A stretch of 22,068 nucleotides of DNA from positions 1-22,068 of the forward strand of contig NGBS01000207.1 in NCBI GenBank assembly GCA_002245135.1. The letters run 5' to 3'. Origin of the DNA: Proteromonas lacertae (taxonomy: Eukaryota; Sar; Bigyra; Opalinata; Proteromonadidae). Position 1 is the stretch's first letter. Every line of letters begins with the position of its first letter. Below the pieces are notes generated by a model. That model searched no databases, had not been told where the DNA came from, and saw only the letters and a list, made by a program, of their open reading frames with translations. The translations under genes and the position numbers were made by a program. This document shows positions 11,532-18,750 of the stretch, one piece after another.

Positions 11532-11910
11532 ATGTTTGAAAACTTTATGAAGATTAAATTATATGATGGTTTTACATGTAATTATGAAGGATGTGATGGT
11601 CATGAATTATATCTTGAACCTCAAAATTTTATAAAAGCTGAGCCTGGTAGAGAAGGTTTATTACAACAATACTATAATAAAGTATTACAAGTATACAGTG
11701 GGAAATCATTCCCTATAAGAGCTACAAATGATAAAAATACATATCATACATACATTATATTTTCAAATAACTCATATATTACTAAATGATAATAATCAAC
11801 CTAATTTACATATAATAGTAAATGGTTACCCTCAACAACCTTATTTAGCAATACTAAGACAAACATTCTTCACAGACTATATAGATACAGGTGTTACAGA
11901 TTTCTTTTAA
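11532..11910 (+). pseudogene. Small unrecognised gene behind the membrane protein (fossil)
   Basis: ATG at 11532, three bases after the preceding stop, continuing the compact plus-strand run 10275-11910. The first part codes for MFENFMKIKLYDGF and a phrase with two Cys (CNYEGCDGHELYLEP). The distal part codes for NGYPQQPYLAILRQTFF and ends at about 11910. The two parts suggest a single locus of roughly 120 codons that has been broken about once. No known family. Spacing and strand argue that it belonged to the capsid/ATPase gene cluster. Confidence 0.4.
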
Positions 11911-12081
11911 TCTTTATTATGATTATTTTATTATGTTTATTATAAAATTTATTATATTTTTATTATATTATGTGATTTTTATTAAATTACGCATATTTTT
12001 AAACCTGTCCCAAATCATTTTAAGATAGAGATTCGTTTTAAAATTTAGACTATGTTTATCGTAGTTTGATCATTATTTCCT
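11911..12081. other. AT-rich intergenic stretch between convergent genes
   Basis: Runs of TTTTATTATATT and similar sequence lie between the plus-strand cluster ending at 11910 and the minus-strand gene ending at 12082. It probably holds poly(A)/termination signals for both directions, though no single signal stands out. Confidence 0.3.
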
Positions 12082-12489
12082 TTAACTTCTTCTGTACTTC
12101 TTCTTCCTCATCATCACTATCATCAAATATATAATTCTTTTTACATAATGTTTCAACATAGGATTCTTCTTCAAATGAACACTTCCCATTCCTTCAGGTA
12201 GTGTTAACCACTCAATATACTTATCAAACACTGCAAAATAATGTCTATTTAATCCTCTTGGCTTTACTGATGGTTTAATATCGAAAAGCATCATATAATA
12301 TCTCTTATCACTGTACTTTGTCCACATCTTTTGATGGCAAATAGCACAGAATTCATTATAAGACTTTATCTCTTCCTGAGCTCGGCAACGGGACGTCCTT
12401 TTGCGTTTTGTCCCGTCCCTTGTCCTTTTCATACACGAAAACTTCTCGTTGATTACACATGTCTTTCTCCGGGACGTGTAGTTTAACAC
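12082..12489 (-). CDS. Unrecognised minus-strand ORF with basic N-terminus
   Basis: An open frame of 135 codons. The part from about 12377 down to 12082 is AT-rich like its neighbours. It codes for EFCAICHQKMW (one CxxC pair), SDKRYYMMLFDIKPSVKPRG, HYFAVFDKYIEWLTLPEGMG and a very basic end (RKKKYRR). The first 35-40 codons lie in a GC-rich patch (12380-12500) unlike the neighbours and code for a basic stretch (KRTRDGTKRKRTSRCR). That N-terminal part may be read through inserted repeat sequence; an internal start could then be used. No family recognised. It may be an element gene or a host fragment. Confidence 0.4.
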   Translation of the reverse strand: MLNYTSRRKTCVINEKFSCMKRTRDGTKRKRTSRCRAQEEIKSYNEFCAICHQKMWTKYSDKRYYMMLFDIKPSVKPRGLNRHYFAVFDKYIEWLTLPEGMGSVHLKKNPMLKHYVKRIIYLMIVMMRKKKYRRS

Positions 12490-12500
12490 GTCCTTTTTTG
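12380..12500. repeat. GC-rich patch built of GGACGT/ACGTCC motifs
   Basis: About 120 bp of clearly higher GC. It holds the self-complementary GGACGTCC (12391-12398), GGGACG (12390-12395) facing CGTCCC (12414-12419), and the hairpin GGACGTGT (12472-12479) / ACACGTCC (12486-12493). Such inverted motifs look like the end of a small DNA transposon or MITE, but no target duplication was found. Confidence 0.4.
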
Positions 12501-12960
12501 TCCTATATTTTTGAGTTTAAGTTTCTGTTTTTTTAAAAAAAATATTCTGCAATAACATTAAATAAGCTTAATATTAAGTATTACATACTATACTCAAGTC
12601 ATTTTTGTATATCCTAAATAATATCTTTTGAAAATCCATTTAAGCCATATTTGCTATATCTATGAATAATATTTAACCCACTTATACCACTTAGATAACT
12701 CTGTATAGTTTAATGAAGAATATCCCCATTTACAAACACTCATCACATAAAATATGCCTGTATTAAATACAAATAAAAAAGAAAAAAAAAGAAAAAATGC
12801 TTGATTAACTCGAGTTCTTGCATTTTTAATATCATATAATATTCACCTTCTTCCATTTTTCGCGAAAGTATTTCAACCGATATATGCTTTATAACATATG
12901 AAATATACTTTAGAGATTTAAAGAAAATCTATGACATTATATCAACAATACCATGTTTAA
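12501..12960. other. AT-rich stretch without recognised gene
   Basis: No convincing ORF on either strand. Contains an A-rich run near 12770-12800 interrupted by G. Given the transposase remnant beginning at 12961, it is probably decayed transposon sequence, but nothing recognisable remains. Confidence 0.3.
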
Positions 12961-13080
12961 TGTTCAAGCTCTTTTATTGAGAGAATTTTCTCCATCGAAA
13001 GAGTAATACATTCATACAGGAGAAACAGATTAAACTTAGATACTATTAATAACATTATGAGATTAAAGTATAGAATCTAA
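12961..13080 (+). pseudogene. hAT transposase C-terminus remnant, family A
   Basis: An open frame of 39 codons closed by TAA at 13078-13080, immediately preceded by an in-frame TAA at 12958-12960. It contains FIERIFSIERVIHSYRRNRL and then NLDTINNIMRLKYRI. This matches the end of the hAT dimerisation domain (SERxFS ... RNRL ... N-MxLK). It is a different hAT lineage from the one at 13412-13663, whose own ERIFSEDG motif is only distantly similar. Only the last third of the hATC domain is left; no catalytic region is visible in this remnant. Confidence 0.65.
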
Positions 13081-13930
13081 CCTTACCAATGAGTTATTCT
13101 ATTGTGTTATATATGTAATATAAAGTATAGAATGATTATAAAAATTTGAAAGAAAAAATGGCAAACTTTTAGCTTGACATTAATCATTTCTTAAAATTAT
13201 CATAAATGTATCTAATATAATCTATCATTATATATTCTAGGAGTATAGTTTTACCAATTGGAGCGGCTCGTGAAGCTATTGCCTTAAAAGAGGCAAATAT
13301 GCTTAAACATCTTAATTTTAACTTTTACAAAACCTTTTGGTATAATATGTTAAAGATAAAAAGCCTTGATAAATGCATTTGCAGTAAAAAGAAAGAGATT
13401 AATTATGCCAAATGAAGTACAAGAAATATTTGCAATATGATATTAATTACAGCACCTCTGAAACCATTGGAAATATCTGGTTATTATTAAAGTCCAAGTT
13501 TCCTAGGGTATACATACTTGCCAAGAACAGTTTAAACAGTCTAGCAACATCTTCAGAGCCAGAAAGAATATTTTCCGAGGATGGACAAATAAGAAACTTA
13601 TCCAAATCAAATTTATCATGTGATAGATTACAAATGAAACTAATGATTAGTAGAAATAAATAAGAACATAATTATATAAAATACCTAATTATTGTTGAGT
13701 ATTAAATTGTAATTCTTTATAAAAAGTTAAAAATTATTTAATTGAATTGAAAATATATGAATCAAGTATTAAAATATATTATAAGATAGTTTTTATGAAG
13801 GGAAAATTAGTATATAATGAATTAAAATAGATTTTATAATATACGGCTTGTAAGGCTTGACCGACTGACGGTCAAGGCAAAACCTATAGGTTTTGACCTA
13901 TCTCCGTCGTAACCGATAAATACAACCCTG
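13073..13930 (+). mobile_element. hAT transposon, family B, copy 1 (left end missing)
   Basis: 858 bp nearly identical (about 98 percent by eye, some 15 differences) to 15860-16717. The right terminus is intact: it ends ATACAACCCTG at 13930 with the same subterminal hairpins, including the palindrome AAAACCTATAGGTTTT at 13879-13894. No CAGGGTTGTA left terminus was found upstream, so the 5' side is lost, rearranged or replaced. The right end abuts the 3' part of the minus-strand penton-like gene. The base after the terminus starts GTTATAGG, which would be the 8-bp target duplicate, but its partner is not visible. Confidence 0.85.
13412..13663 (+). pseudogene. hAT transposase C-terminal (hATC) fragment, copy 1
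   Basis: 83 codons ending at TAA 13661-13663. The hAT dimerisation domain is recognisable: IGNIWLLLKSKFPRVYILAK, then SLATSSEPERIFSEDGQIRN and LSCDRLQMKLMISRNK. These correspond to the family pattern W...FP.L..LA....P.TS...ER.FS..G. Compared with copy 2, an added base near 13422-13430 shifts the frame just upstream of the domain, so the ATG at 13412 is not the natural start. The transposase N-terminal and catalytic parts are absent from this copy. A dead fragment of a DNA transposon. Confidence 0.8.
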
Positions 13931-14792
13931 GTTATAGGTATTATTGAATCTCTTCGATGTATTCAATATGTCATTATTCTGATATGTAATAAATGGTAAC
14001 TCTGGATTTGAAACGGGTATATTTTCTAATACATTTGAATCCTGCATAATATTCACTATGTCTAATCTAATGGATATAGAATTAACCCATATCAAAGAAG
14101 GACGAAATGGTAATTGAGTAAATGGGAATGGCTTAACCATAATTTCTTGTTGATTCTCTGGTTCTTCAGATGGAATATATTCTTTAAAACAACACCAGTA
14201 ATTGTTTTTAGGTATGCCTAATATTTTGTAACTAAGATCTTTGGTGATGATCTCTAATTTTTCTATCCAATATACTGGGTCTTTTTGATAGTATATAATA
14301 TTCATATCATTAGCTACCTCAATATGATATGTTTGATTATCATCGAAATTGTCTATACGAAATAAATCTCCTTTTCCTTGTATAATAGACACATGTGAAC
14401 CTTCAGTATTATATGAAGTATCATTTATTCCAAAAACATCATATGTCATATTTTTGACTAAATTATTGATCATACTTAATATCTGAGTTTCATCATAGAA
14501 TCCTTTTGGTATTTTGAGGTGTTTTACGATGTTTGGATACTTTGGTGCATCTACTTGAACATCATGTCTCCATCCAAAATGTGAATACTAGTGAAAACTC
14601 ATCATTTGTTTCTTCCTGTATAGTTGGGAATGAATTGGGTATAACAGCATGTAATAAGCTGACATGAGTATAATCATCATCGAATGATTGCAATTTTAAT
14701 GTCTTCTTATACTTGTTTCCTCCGCCCATGGAATCAGATAATACAATCATATCAGAATTTAAGTAGTATACACGATGATTCGAAACTAACAT
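13898..14792 (-). pseudogene. Probable minor capsid (penton, single jelly-roll) protein, fossil
   Basis: ATG at 14792 begins MLVSNHRVYYLNSDMIVLSD. The N-terminal part carries LQSFDDDYTHVSLLHAVIPN followed by SFPTI, a pattern typical of penton-like proteins of Polintons and adintoviruses (short arm, beta strand, IPNSF turn). The C-terminal part contains VKPFPFTQLPFRPSLIWVNS followed by a strand-rich region, and GLFRIDNFDDNQTYHIEV-like beta phrases in between. Length is about 290 codons. Broken, about two interruptions. Its 3' end runs into the terminus of the hAT copy ending at 13930, which supplies the last codons and the stop. The penton call rests on pattern and context. Confidence 0.55.
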
Positions 14793-14828
14793 AAGATAAA
14801 ATCTATTTTGAAAATAAATTCGTTAATA
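14793..14828. promoter_or_regulatory. 36-bp divergent promoter region
   Basis: Only 36 bp, very AT-rich, separate the ATG of the minus-strand penton-like gene (14792) from the ATG of the plus-strand membrane protein (14829). Any promoters must overlap each other or the two coding regions. This suggests coordinated expression of the two genes. Confidence 0.5.
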
Positions 14829-15344
14829 ATGTCAATATTGTCATTATTAGTATTAATTACACTTTTATTTTTAAAAATGAATAACGATCAGGAGCACAAA
14901 TATAGAACAGTGCCTTATAACTTTTGGAACTCTGATAAACAAATACTCATTAATTGCTTTAGAAAGGATGGCAAAATGAGGGCACCAACCAAATCTAAAT
15001 TATGGAATTTGATATGTGGTGATAAAAAGGAATTAACTTATAGTGAGATCAGATATATACTCAAATACGTCGATGAACAGTATAGATTAGACTTGGAATA
15101 TAGATTCAAAAATGGATGTTGGTGGGATGAGAGTAAAGAGAAATTAATTCAAAGTTTAGGTATTTCTGATGTAGATGAGACTGTGCGCATTACACCTAAT
15201 ATGTTCCTTGAGTGTGTTAACAAGATTAAGGAGAAAAGAAACCCATCTTTTGAAAAAACTCATCAATTATTAGAAAGTATTATTATGATGAATCATGAAG
15301 CTAATATATTACCTCCTCCTCCTCCTAATGATAATAAAAAATAG
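14829..15344 (+). CDS. One-pass membrane protein with proline-rich tail, element-encoded (looks whole)
   Basis: 171 codons from ATG 14829; an in-frame TTG at 14808 is less likely. Residues 2-16 (SILSLLVLITLLFLK) form a single hydrophobic segment near the N-terminus. A soluble, mostly helical domain follows with YNFWNSDKQILINCFRKDGK, LTYSEIRYILKYVDEQYRLD and NGCWWDESKEKLIQSLGI. The end carries a run of five prolines (PPPPP) before NDNKK. No family recognised. It is transcribed divergently from the penton-like gene across 36 bp. Membrane anchoring suggests a role at the virion or host membrane, by inference only. The frame looks intact. Confidence 0.6.
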   Translation: MSILSLLVLITLLFLKMNNDQEHKYRTVPYNFWNSDKQILINCFRKDGKMRAPTKSKLWNLICGDKKELTYSEIRYILKYVDEQYRLDLEYRFKNGCWWDESKEKLIQSLGISDVDETVRITPNMFLECVNKIKEKRNPSFEKTHQLLESIIMMNHEANILPPPPPNDNKK

Positions 15345-15539
15345 AAGAAATACAAGTCAAGCTTGAAAATGACAATGACAATGTCAATCTCACAGATTAT
15401 GACTTATCTCCAATATCACCAAGATCCATTAAGGATGAATATATTAATAATAACCAATGTCTTGTAAGTTAGTTTATTGATAATAAATACATTACTTTGA
15501 TTAATTTTGTTTTCTTATATAAGATTCTCATAAACACAC
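15345..15539. other. Short AT-rich spacer with acidic coding-like sequence
   Basis: Rich in GAC/GAT/AAT codon-like triplets in its first 120 bp, then non-coding AT-rich sequence up to the small gene at 15540. No separate gene could be supported here. Confidence 0.25.
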
Positions 15540-15639
15540 ATGGACTTTGATGTAATAACTGTTTTGCTTTCAGTTCTCGTATTTGTATTGTATATGATAG
15601 CTTTGGCTCTTTTCAAATACTTAAAGGCACACAATTGTA

Positions 15640-15647
15640 TTCCAAAC
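15640..15647. repeat. 8-bp target site duplication, left
   Basis: TTCCAAAC directly before the CAGGGTTGTA terminus at 15648; an identical copy follows the right terminus. Eight bases is the hallmark length for hAT insertion. Confidence 0.92.
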
Positions 15648-16717
15648 CAGGGTTGTATAAATCGGTCATGACCGACGGAGAAAACCGATCGGTCGTAGGT
15701 CAATAAATAAATGTTGACCGACACCAGGCTGTAGTAACTATTAGCTGACCTCCTCCTAAACATGTGATATTAATAATATTATCTAACTATACATATTGAT
15801 ATATCTATAAAATACCCAATTAACCGTCGGTCGATGCGCTTTTTTCTTTCTTCATAATTGAATCTAACCTTACAAATGAGTTATTCTATTGTGTTATATA
15901 TGTAATATAAAGTATAGAATGATTATAAAAATTTGAAAGAAAAATGGCAAACTTTTAGCTTGACATTAATCATTTCTTAAAATTATCATAAATGTATCTA
16001 ATATAATCTATCATTATATATTCTAGGAGTATAGTTTTACCAATTGGAGCGGCTCGTGAAGTTATTGCCTTAAAAGAGGCAAATATGCTTAAACATCTTA
16101 ATTTTAACTTTTACAAAACCTTTTGGTATAATATGTTAAAGATAAAAAAGCCTTGATAAATGCATTTGCAGTAAAAAGAAAGAGATTACTTATGCCAAAT
16201 GAAGTACAAGAATATTTTCAATATGATATTCATTACAGCACCTCTGAAACCATTGGAAATATCTGGCTATCATTAAAGTCCAAGTTTCCTAGGGTATACA
16301 TACTTGCCTAGAACAGTTTAAACAGTCTAGCAACATATTCAGAGCCAGAAAGAATATTTTCCGAGGATGGACAAATAAGTAACTTATCCAAATCAAATTT
16401 ATCATGTGATAGATTACAAATGAAACTAATGATTAGTAGAAATAAATAAGAACATAATTATATAAAATACCTAATTATTGTTGAGTATTAAATTGTAATT
16501 CTTTATAAAAAGTTAAAAATTATTTAATTGAATTGAAAATATATGAATCAAGTATTAAAATATATTATAAGATAGTTTTTATGAAGGGAAAATTAGTATA
16601 TAATGAATTAAAATAGATTTTATAATATACGGCTTGTAAGGCTTGACCGACTGACGGTCAAGGCAAAACCTATAGGTTTTGACCTATCTCCGTCGGTAAC
16701 CGATAAATACAACCCTG
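15648..16717 (+). mobile_element. hAT transposon, family B, copy 2: both ends present, internally reduced
   Basis: 1070 bp bounded by CAGGGTTGTATAAATCGGT on the left and its near-complement ending ACCGATAAATACAACCCTG on the right, flanked by perfect 8-bp duplications. Full autonomous hAT elements are usually 2.5-4 kb. This copy has a left end of about 210 bp joined at 15860 to the same 858-bp segment seen in copy 1, so it is a deletion derivative. Subterminal hairpins are TTGACCG/CGGTCAA (16643-16661) and the palindrome AAAACCTATAGGTTTT (16665-16680). It encodes only part of a transposase and would need one supplied from elsewhere to move. Perfect duplications suggest a younger event than decay of the host element. 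Confidence 0.93.
16141..16449 (+). pseudogene. hAT transposase C-terminal fragment, copy 2
   Basis: The frame reads LLMPNEVQEYFQYDIHYSTS and on through ETIGNIWLSLKSKFPRVYILA, then meets TAG at 16309-16311 where copy 1 has AAG. Beyond it, the same domain end is visible (SEPERIFSEDGQISN, LSCDRLQMKLMISRNK, stop at 16447-16449). The region upstream of the hATC core is better preserved here than in copy 1. A six-A run near 16144-16149 puts the more upstream coding-like sequence in another frame. Non-functional transposase remnant of a plain DNA transposon. Confidence 0.75.
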
Positions 16718-16725
16718 TTCCAAAC
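16718..16725. repeat. 8-bp target site duplication, right
   Basis: TTCCAAAC directly after the CCCTG end of the hAT element, identical to 15640-15647. Confidence 0.92.
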
Positions 16726-16869
16726 AATACAGACATAGAAGAACTTAGAAATAATATAGATGCCATGATGAATAAAGGGTTAGAACATGATAAGACACTT
16801 AAGGATATTCAGTCTCTTATTGAAATCACTAAACAAAGGAAAATGACTATTTAAATTTATTTCGCTTTT

Positions 16870-16898
16870 TTATATTATATTATATTATATTATATTAT
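16870..16898. repeat. TATAT pentanucleotide microsatellite
   Basis: About five copies of TATAT in a row just after the stop at 16854, in the spacer between convergent genes. Confidence 0.7.
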
Positions 16899-16916
16899 GT
16901 TTCTTTTGGTTAAACT

Positions 16917-16949
16917 TGTATCTTACAACTGGCCCAAGTTTAAGATACA
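16917..16949. repeat. Hairpin 1 (9-bp perfect arms plus inner pairing)
   Basis: TGTATCTTA (16917-16925) pairs with TAAGATACA (16941-16949). Inside, AACT pairs with AGTT, with one bulged base. It lies between convergent genes, so it could be a terminator-like or cruciform structure. Confidence 0.6.
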
Positions 16950-16958
16950 TCACAATTC

Positions 16959-16986
16959 AAGTTACAACTGACGCCAGTTGTAACTT
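16959..16986. repeat. Hairpin 2 (12-bp perfect arms, 4-nt loop)
   Basis: AAGTTACAACTG (16959-16970), loop ACGC, CAGTTGTAACTT (16975-16986). The match is perfect. Related phrases follow (ACAATTCAAGTTGTCAAGTG near 16991-17012), and ACAATTCAAGTT also precedes it, so the two hairpins lie in a small repeated array. Confidence 0.75.
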
Positions 16987-17095
16987 ATATTACAATTCAA
17001 GTTGTCAAGTGGCCGCCGGATATAGCAGTACCAAACACCAAAAAAAAACACACATAACATTACATAAAAAAACAGAATATATATATAGAATTACT

Positions 17096-17467
17096 TTAAT
17101 TATCCATATTTGGAACTGGAATACCATACTGATAATGCCTGCCATTATGCACAACAATGCGATGTGGATCATTCTTTGGCGCGGCTCGTGGCCCGGCTCG
17201 TCTTGGTTTACGTTTTGCTCTATCTTTACTTCCTTTTGTTCTTCCTCTTTGTTTAGGTGGATTAGCAGCTAATAATCGTTCATACATTTTCATTAATTGT
17301 CTATATTGTAATTTAACTTTTGTTTTGTTTTGTAGTGCATTCTTTACTTTGTCTCTATACAAATCATAGCTCTTTCTCCATTTACTCCTGTTAACTGATT
17401 TAGGAATATATGTATTCCAGTCTTTACTAATTTTAAACCCTTTTGGCCATCCTCCATAATAAGACAT
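17096..17467 (-). CDS. Small basic DNA-binding-like protein (possible core protein), looks whole
   Basis: Start chosen at ATG 17467 (MSYYGGWPKGFKISKDWNTY), giving 123 residues; a longer frame to 17539 adds a low-complexity, Asn/Tyr-rich leader and is less likely. Residues 25-65 are helical and Lys/Arg-rich (RSKWRKSYDLYRDKVKNALQ). Residues 75-100 hold PPKQRGRTKGSKDRAKRKPR, which resembles AT-hook (RGRxKGSK) and viral core-protein tails. The C-terminus has PHRIVVHNGRHYQYGIPV. The DNA stretch behind the basic tail is locally GC-rich. A DNA-condensing core role, as in adenoviruses, is plausible. It heads a minus-strand group downstream of 17572-18065. No specific family proven. Confidence 0.6.
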   Translation of the reverse strand: MSYYGGWPKGFKISKDWNTYIPKSVNRSKWRKSYDLYRDKVKNALQNKTKVKLQYRQLMKMYERLLAANPPKQRGRTKGSKDRAKRKPRRAGPRAAPKNDPHRIVVHNGRHYQYGIPVPNMDN

Positions 17468-17571
17468 GTTGTGATTTTTATAATTGATATTATTTAAAAT
17501 ATAGTAACTATTAATAGTATGTTTATCAAACAAAAACAAACATATATAATAATAATAGAATTTTTAAGTAT

Positions 17572-17784
17572 TTAATCAGAGTCGCTACTACTATCACTAC
17601 TACTACTATCACTACTACTACTACTAATTCCATCAGCAACATTTCTATCACCTGGATGTATGTGATAAAAATTCCCTCCATTCCATTGATAACTCATATG
17701 ATGAAAAACATATTTTTTAAATTTTTGAGGAATACAATCACCATCTGCATACTCATGTTCTCCATTTCTTAATTTTCTATTCAT
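17572..17784 (-). CDS. Small unknown protein with Ser/Asp repeat tail, looks whole
   Basis: 70 residues from ATG 17784, two bases after the stop of the upstream gene. The core is MNRKLRNGEHEYADGDCIPQ followed by a Phe/Tyr/His-rich segment (VFHHMSYQWNGGNFYHIHPG). The last 18 residues are a Ser/Asp repeat (ISSSSSDSSSSDSSSDSD) encoded by an ACT/ATC trinucleotide-like tract at 17577-17632. Such acidic Ser tails are typical phosphorylation targets or electrostatic partners of basic proteins. The neighbouring gene product (17096-17467) is strongly basic, so pairing of the two is an idea only. No family recognised. Confidence 0.5.
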   Translation of the reverse strand: MNRKLRNGEHEYADGDCIPQKFKKYVFHHMSYQWNGGNFYHIHPGDRNVADGISSSSSDSSSSDSSSDSD

Positions 17785-17786
17785 TA

Positions 17787-18065
17787 CTAATATTGAAGCT
17801 CTTCTGTTATACCATAGGTTTTGAGGTTTATCATTAATTGATCACCATGATGTCTATAATCACCTAGTACTTCTGGATCATTTCTATTAGTTCTGAGTGA
17901 ACCACATATAAACACCTTTACTTTATTTCTTTTTAATATTTTCATTGTTTTAATTGGAAATTGAATGACCCATCTATGTGCTCTATTGTCTCTATATCTA
18001 TGAATGTAAAAAGCATATTCACCGTTAGGTTGTCTAAGCATATTATATGTTAAATGGTCAGGCAT
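17787..18065 (-). CDS. Small unknown protein, first gene of a minus-strand pair, looks whole
   Basis: 92 residues from ATG 18065 (MPDHLTYNMLRQPNGEYAFY), ending in TAG at 17787-17789, with the next ATG starting two bases later. It is strand-rich by eye: WVIQFPIKTMKILKRNKVKV, then FICGSLRTNRNDPEVLGDYR and DQLMINLKTYG. No transmembrane segment and no Cys motif. A TATA-like run lies about 20 bp upstream. The tight spacing suggests that both proteins come from one transcript or that the second is made by leaky scanning or reinitiation. No family recognised. Confidence 0.5.
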   Translation of the reverse strand: MPDHLTYNMLRQPNGEYAFYIHRYRDNRAHRWVIQFPIKTMKILKRNKVKVFICGSLRTNRNDPEVLGDYRHHGDQLMINLKTYGITEELQY

Positions 18066-18456
18066 ATTCTTTGTATTTTTTGCTATTATATATATTATTA
18101 AATTTTTATGGGTCTAATCAATAAAGTTATTGTTTGTTTAGTAATACAAATGTTTGAGGTTTGTTAAAAAAAAATATCTCACGATCCATTGACGTAATGA
18201 ATAATCTGATGTGTTTCTTATTATATGGCATATCATGAGCAATCGATTGATATAGTTAGATTTCATATATGTTTCATAATCAAAGATGATTTAGATTATT
18301 GCCTGAAATGAGATATTGATATAATTAAGATGGGTATATACCCTAGTAAGTATATATAAATTATAGTTAGCTAAAGTCAATTCATTCTTTATAAAAAGTA
18401 CATAATTAATACACTTGTATTTAATGTATTTTTTTAATTAATTTATATATAGAATT
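18066..18456. promoter_or_regulatory. Divergent intergenic region with TATA-like runs near both starts
   Basis: 390 bp between the minus-strand ATG at 18065 and the plus-strand ATG at 18457. TATTATATATATTATTA (18085-18101) lies about 20 bp before the minus start, and TAATTTATATATAG (near 18438-18452) just before the plus start. The middle is AT-rich and shows no gene. Promoters are inferred from position only. Confidence 0.35.
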
Positions 18457-18750
18457 ATGACACGTATAATCTTGAAACAAGAGATTATCTACAGAGTGAA
18501 GATTAAATACTATCACGATGACCCTGAGTTTGATATAGTAGTATACAATTTGAATGATATCATGAAAAGACAAAGAGAACTAAGCAGATATAAGTATATT
18601 CCAAATATGAATACAATGATTAGCCATTTTAAAACATTTTGGATCTACGATTCTCGTGACAGAATACAGTACTACAGGGACTTCAAGTCCAATTTTCTGT
18701 ATTGTTTTAACTATTTACCATCAAATCCAAAGTCTATTGTATATTTATAA
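18457..18750 (+). CDS. Small unknown basic/aromatic protein, looks whole
   Basis: 97 residues from ATG 18457 (MTRIILKQEIIYRVKIKYYH). Rich in Tyr, Arg and Ile, with DDPEFDIVVYNLNDIMKRQR and a C-terminal half containing MISHFKTFWIYDSRDRIQYY. No membrane segment, no zinc motif, no family recognised. It is the last gene of the AT-rich element on the right. Codon use is AT-rich like its neighbours. Confidence 0.5.
   Translation: MTRIILKQEIIYRVKIKYYHDDPEFDIVVYNLNDIMKRQRELSRYKYIPNMNTMISHFKTFWIYDSRDRIQYYRDFKSNFLYCFNYLPSNPKSIVYL

Larger units (their letters stand above)
15540..16854 (+). pseudogene. Small one-pass membrane-protein gene split by a hAT insertion
   Basis: ATG at 15540 opens MDFDVITVLLSVLVFVLYMI, a clear membrane segment, followed by a Lys/His stretch. 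The coding sequence is interrupted at 15647 by the hAT element 15648-16717. The right flank (16726-16854) is open to TAA at 16852-16854 and codes for an acidic, helical segment (ELRNNIDAMMNKGLEHD). It is the only case here where the disruption is plainly a transposon. Without the insert the gene would be small, well under 100 codons. No family recognised; membrane proteins of this size are common in the group. Confidence 0.6.

Noticed and set aside
12082-12489. Zinc-finger protein call from CAIC
   Set aside because: Only one CxxC pair is visible in the ORF, not enough for a finger.
12841-12900. Left terminus of hAT copy 1
   Set aside because: The sequence around CAACCGATATATGC has only loose resemblance to the subterminal CCGAT motif, and no CAGGGTTGTA or GTTATAGG partner duplication is present.
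15515-15763. Minus-strand ORF across the hAT left terminus
   Set aside because: Crosses the transposon boundary and runs antisense to the small membrane-protein gene; chance frame.
16916-17369. Two plus-strand ORFs over the hairpin cluster and basic-protein gene
   Set aside because: Read through palindromes and antisense to the better-supported minus-strand basic protein; one depends on a non-ATG-like context and both have low-complexity composition.
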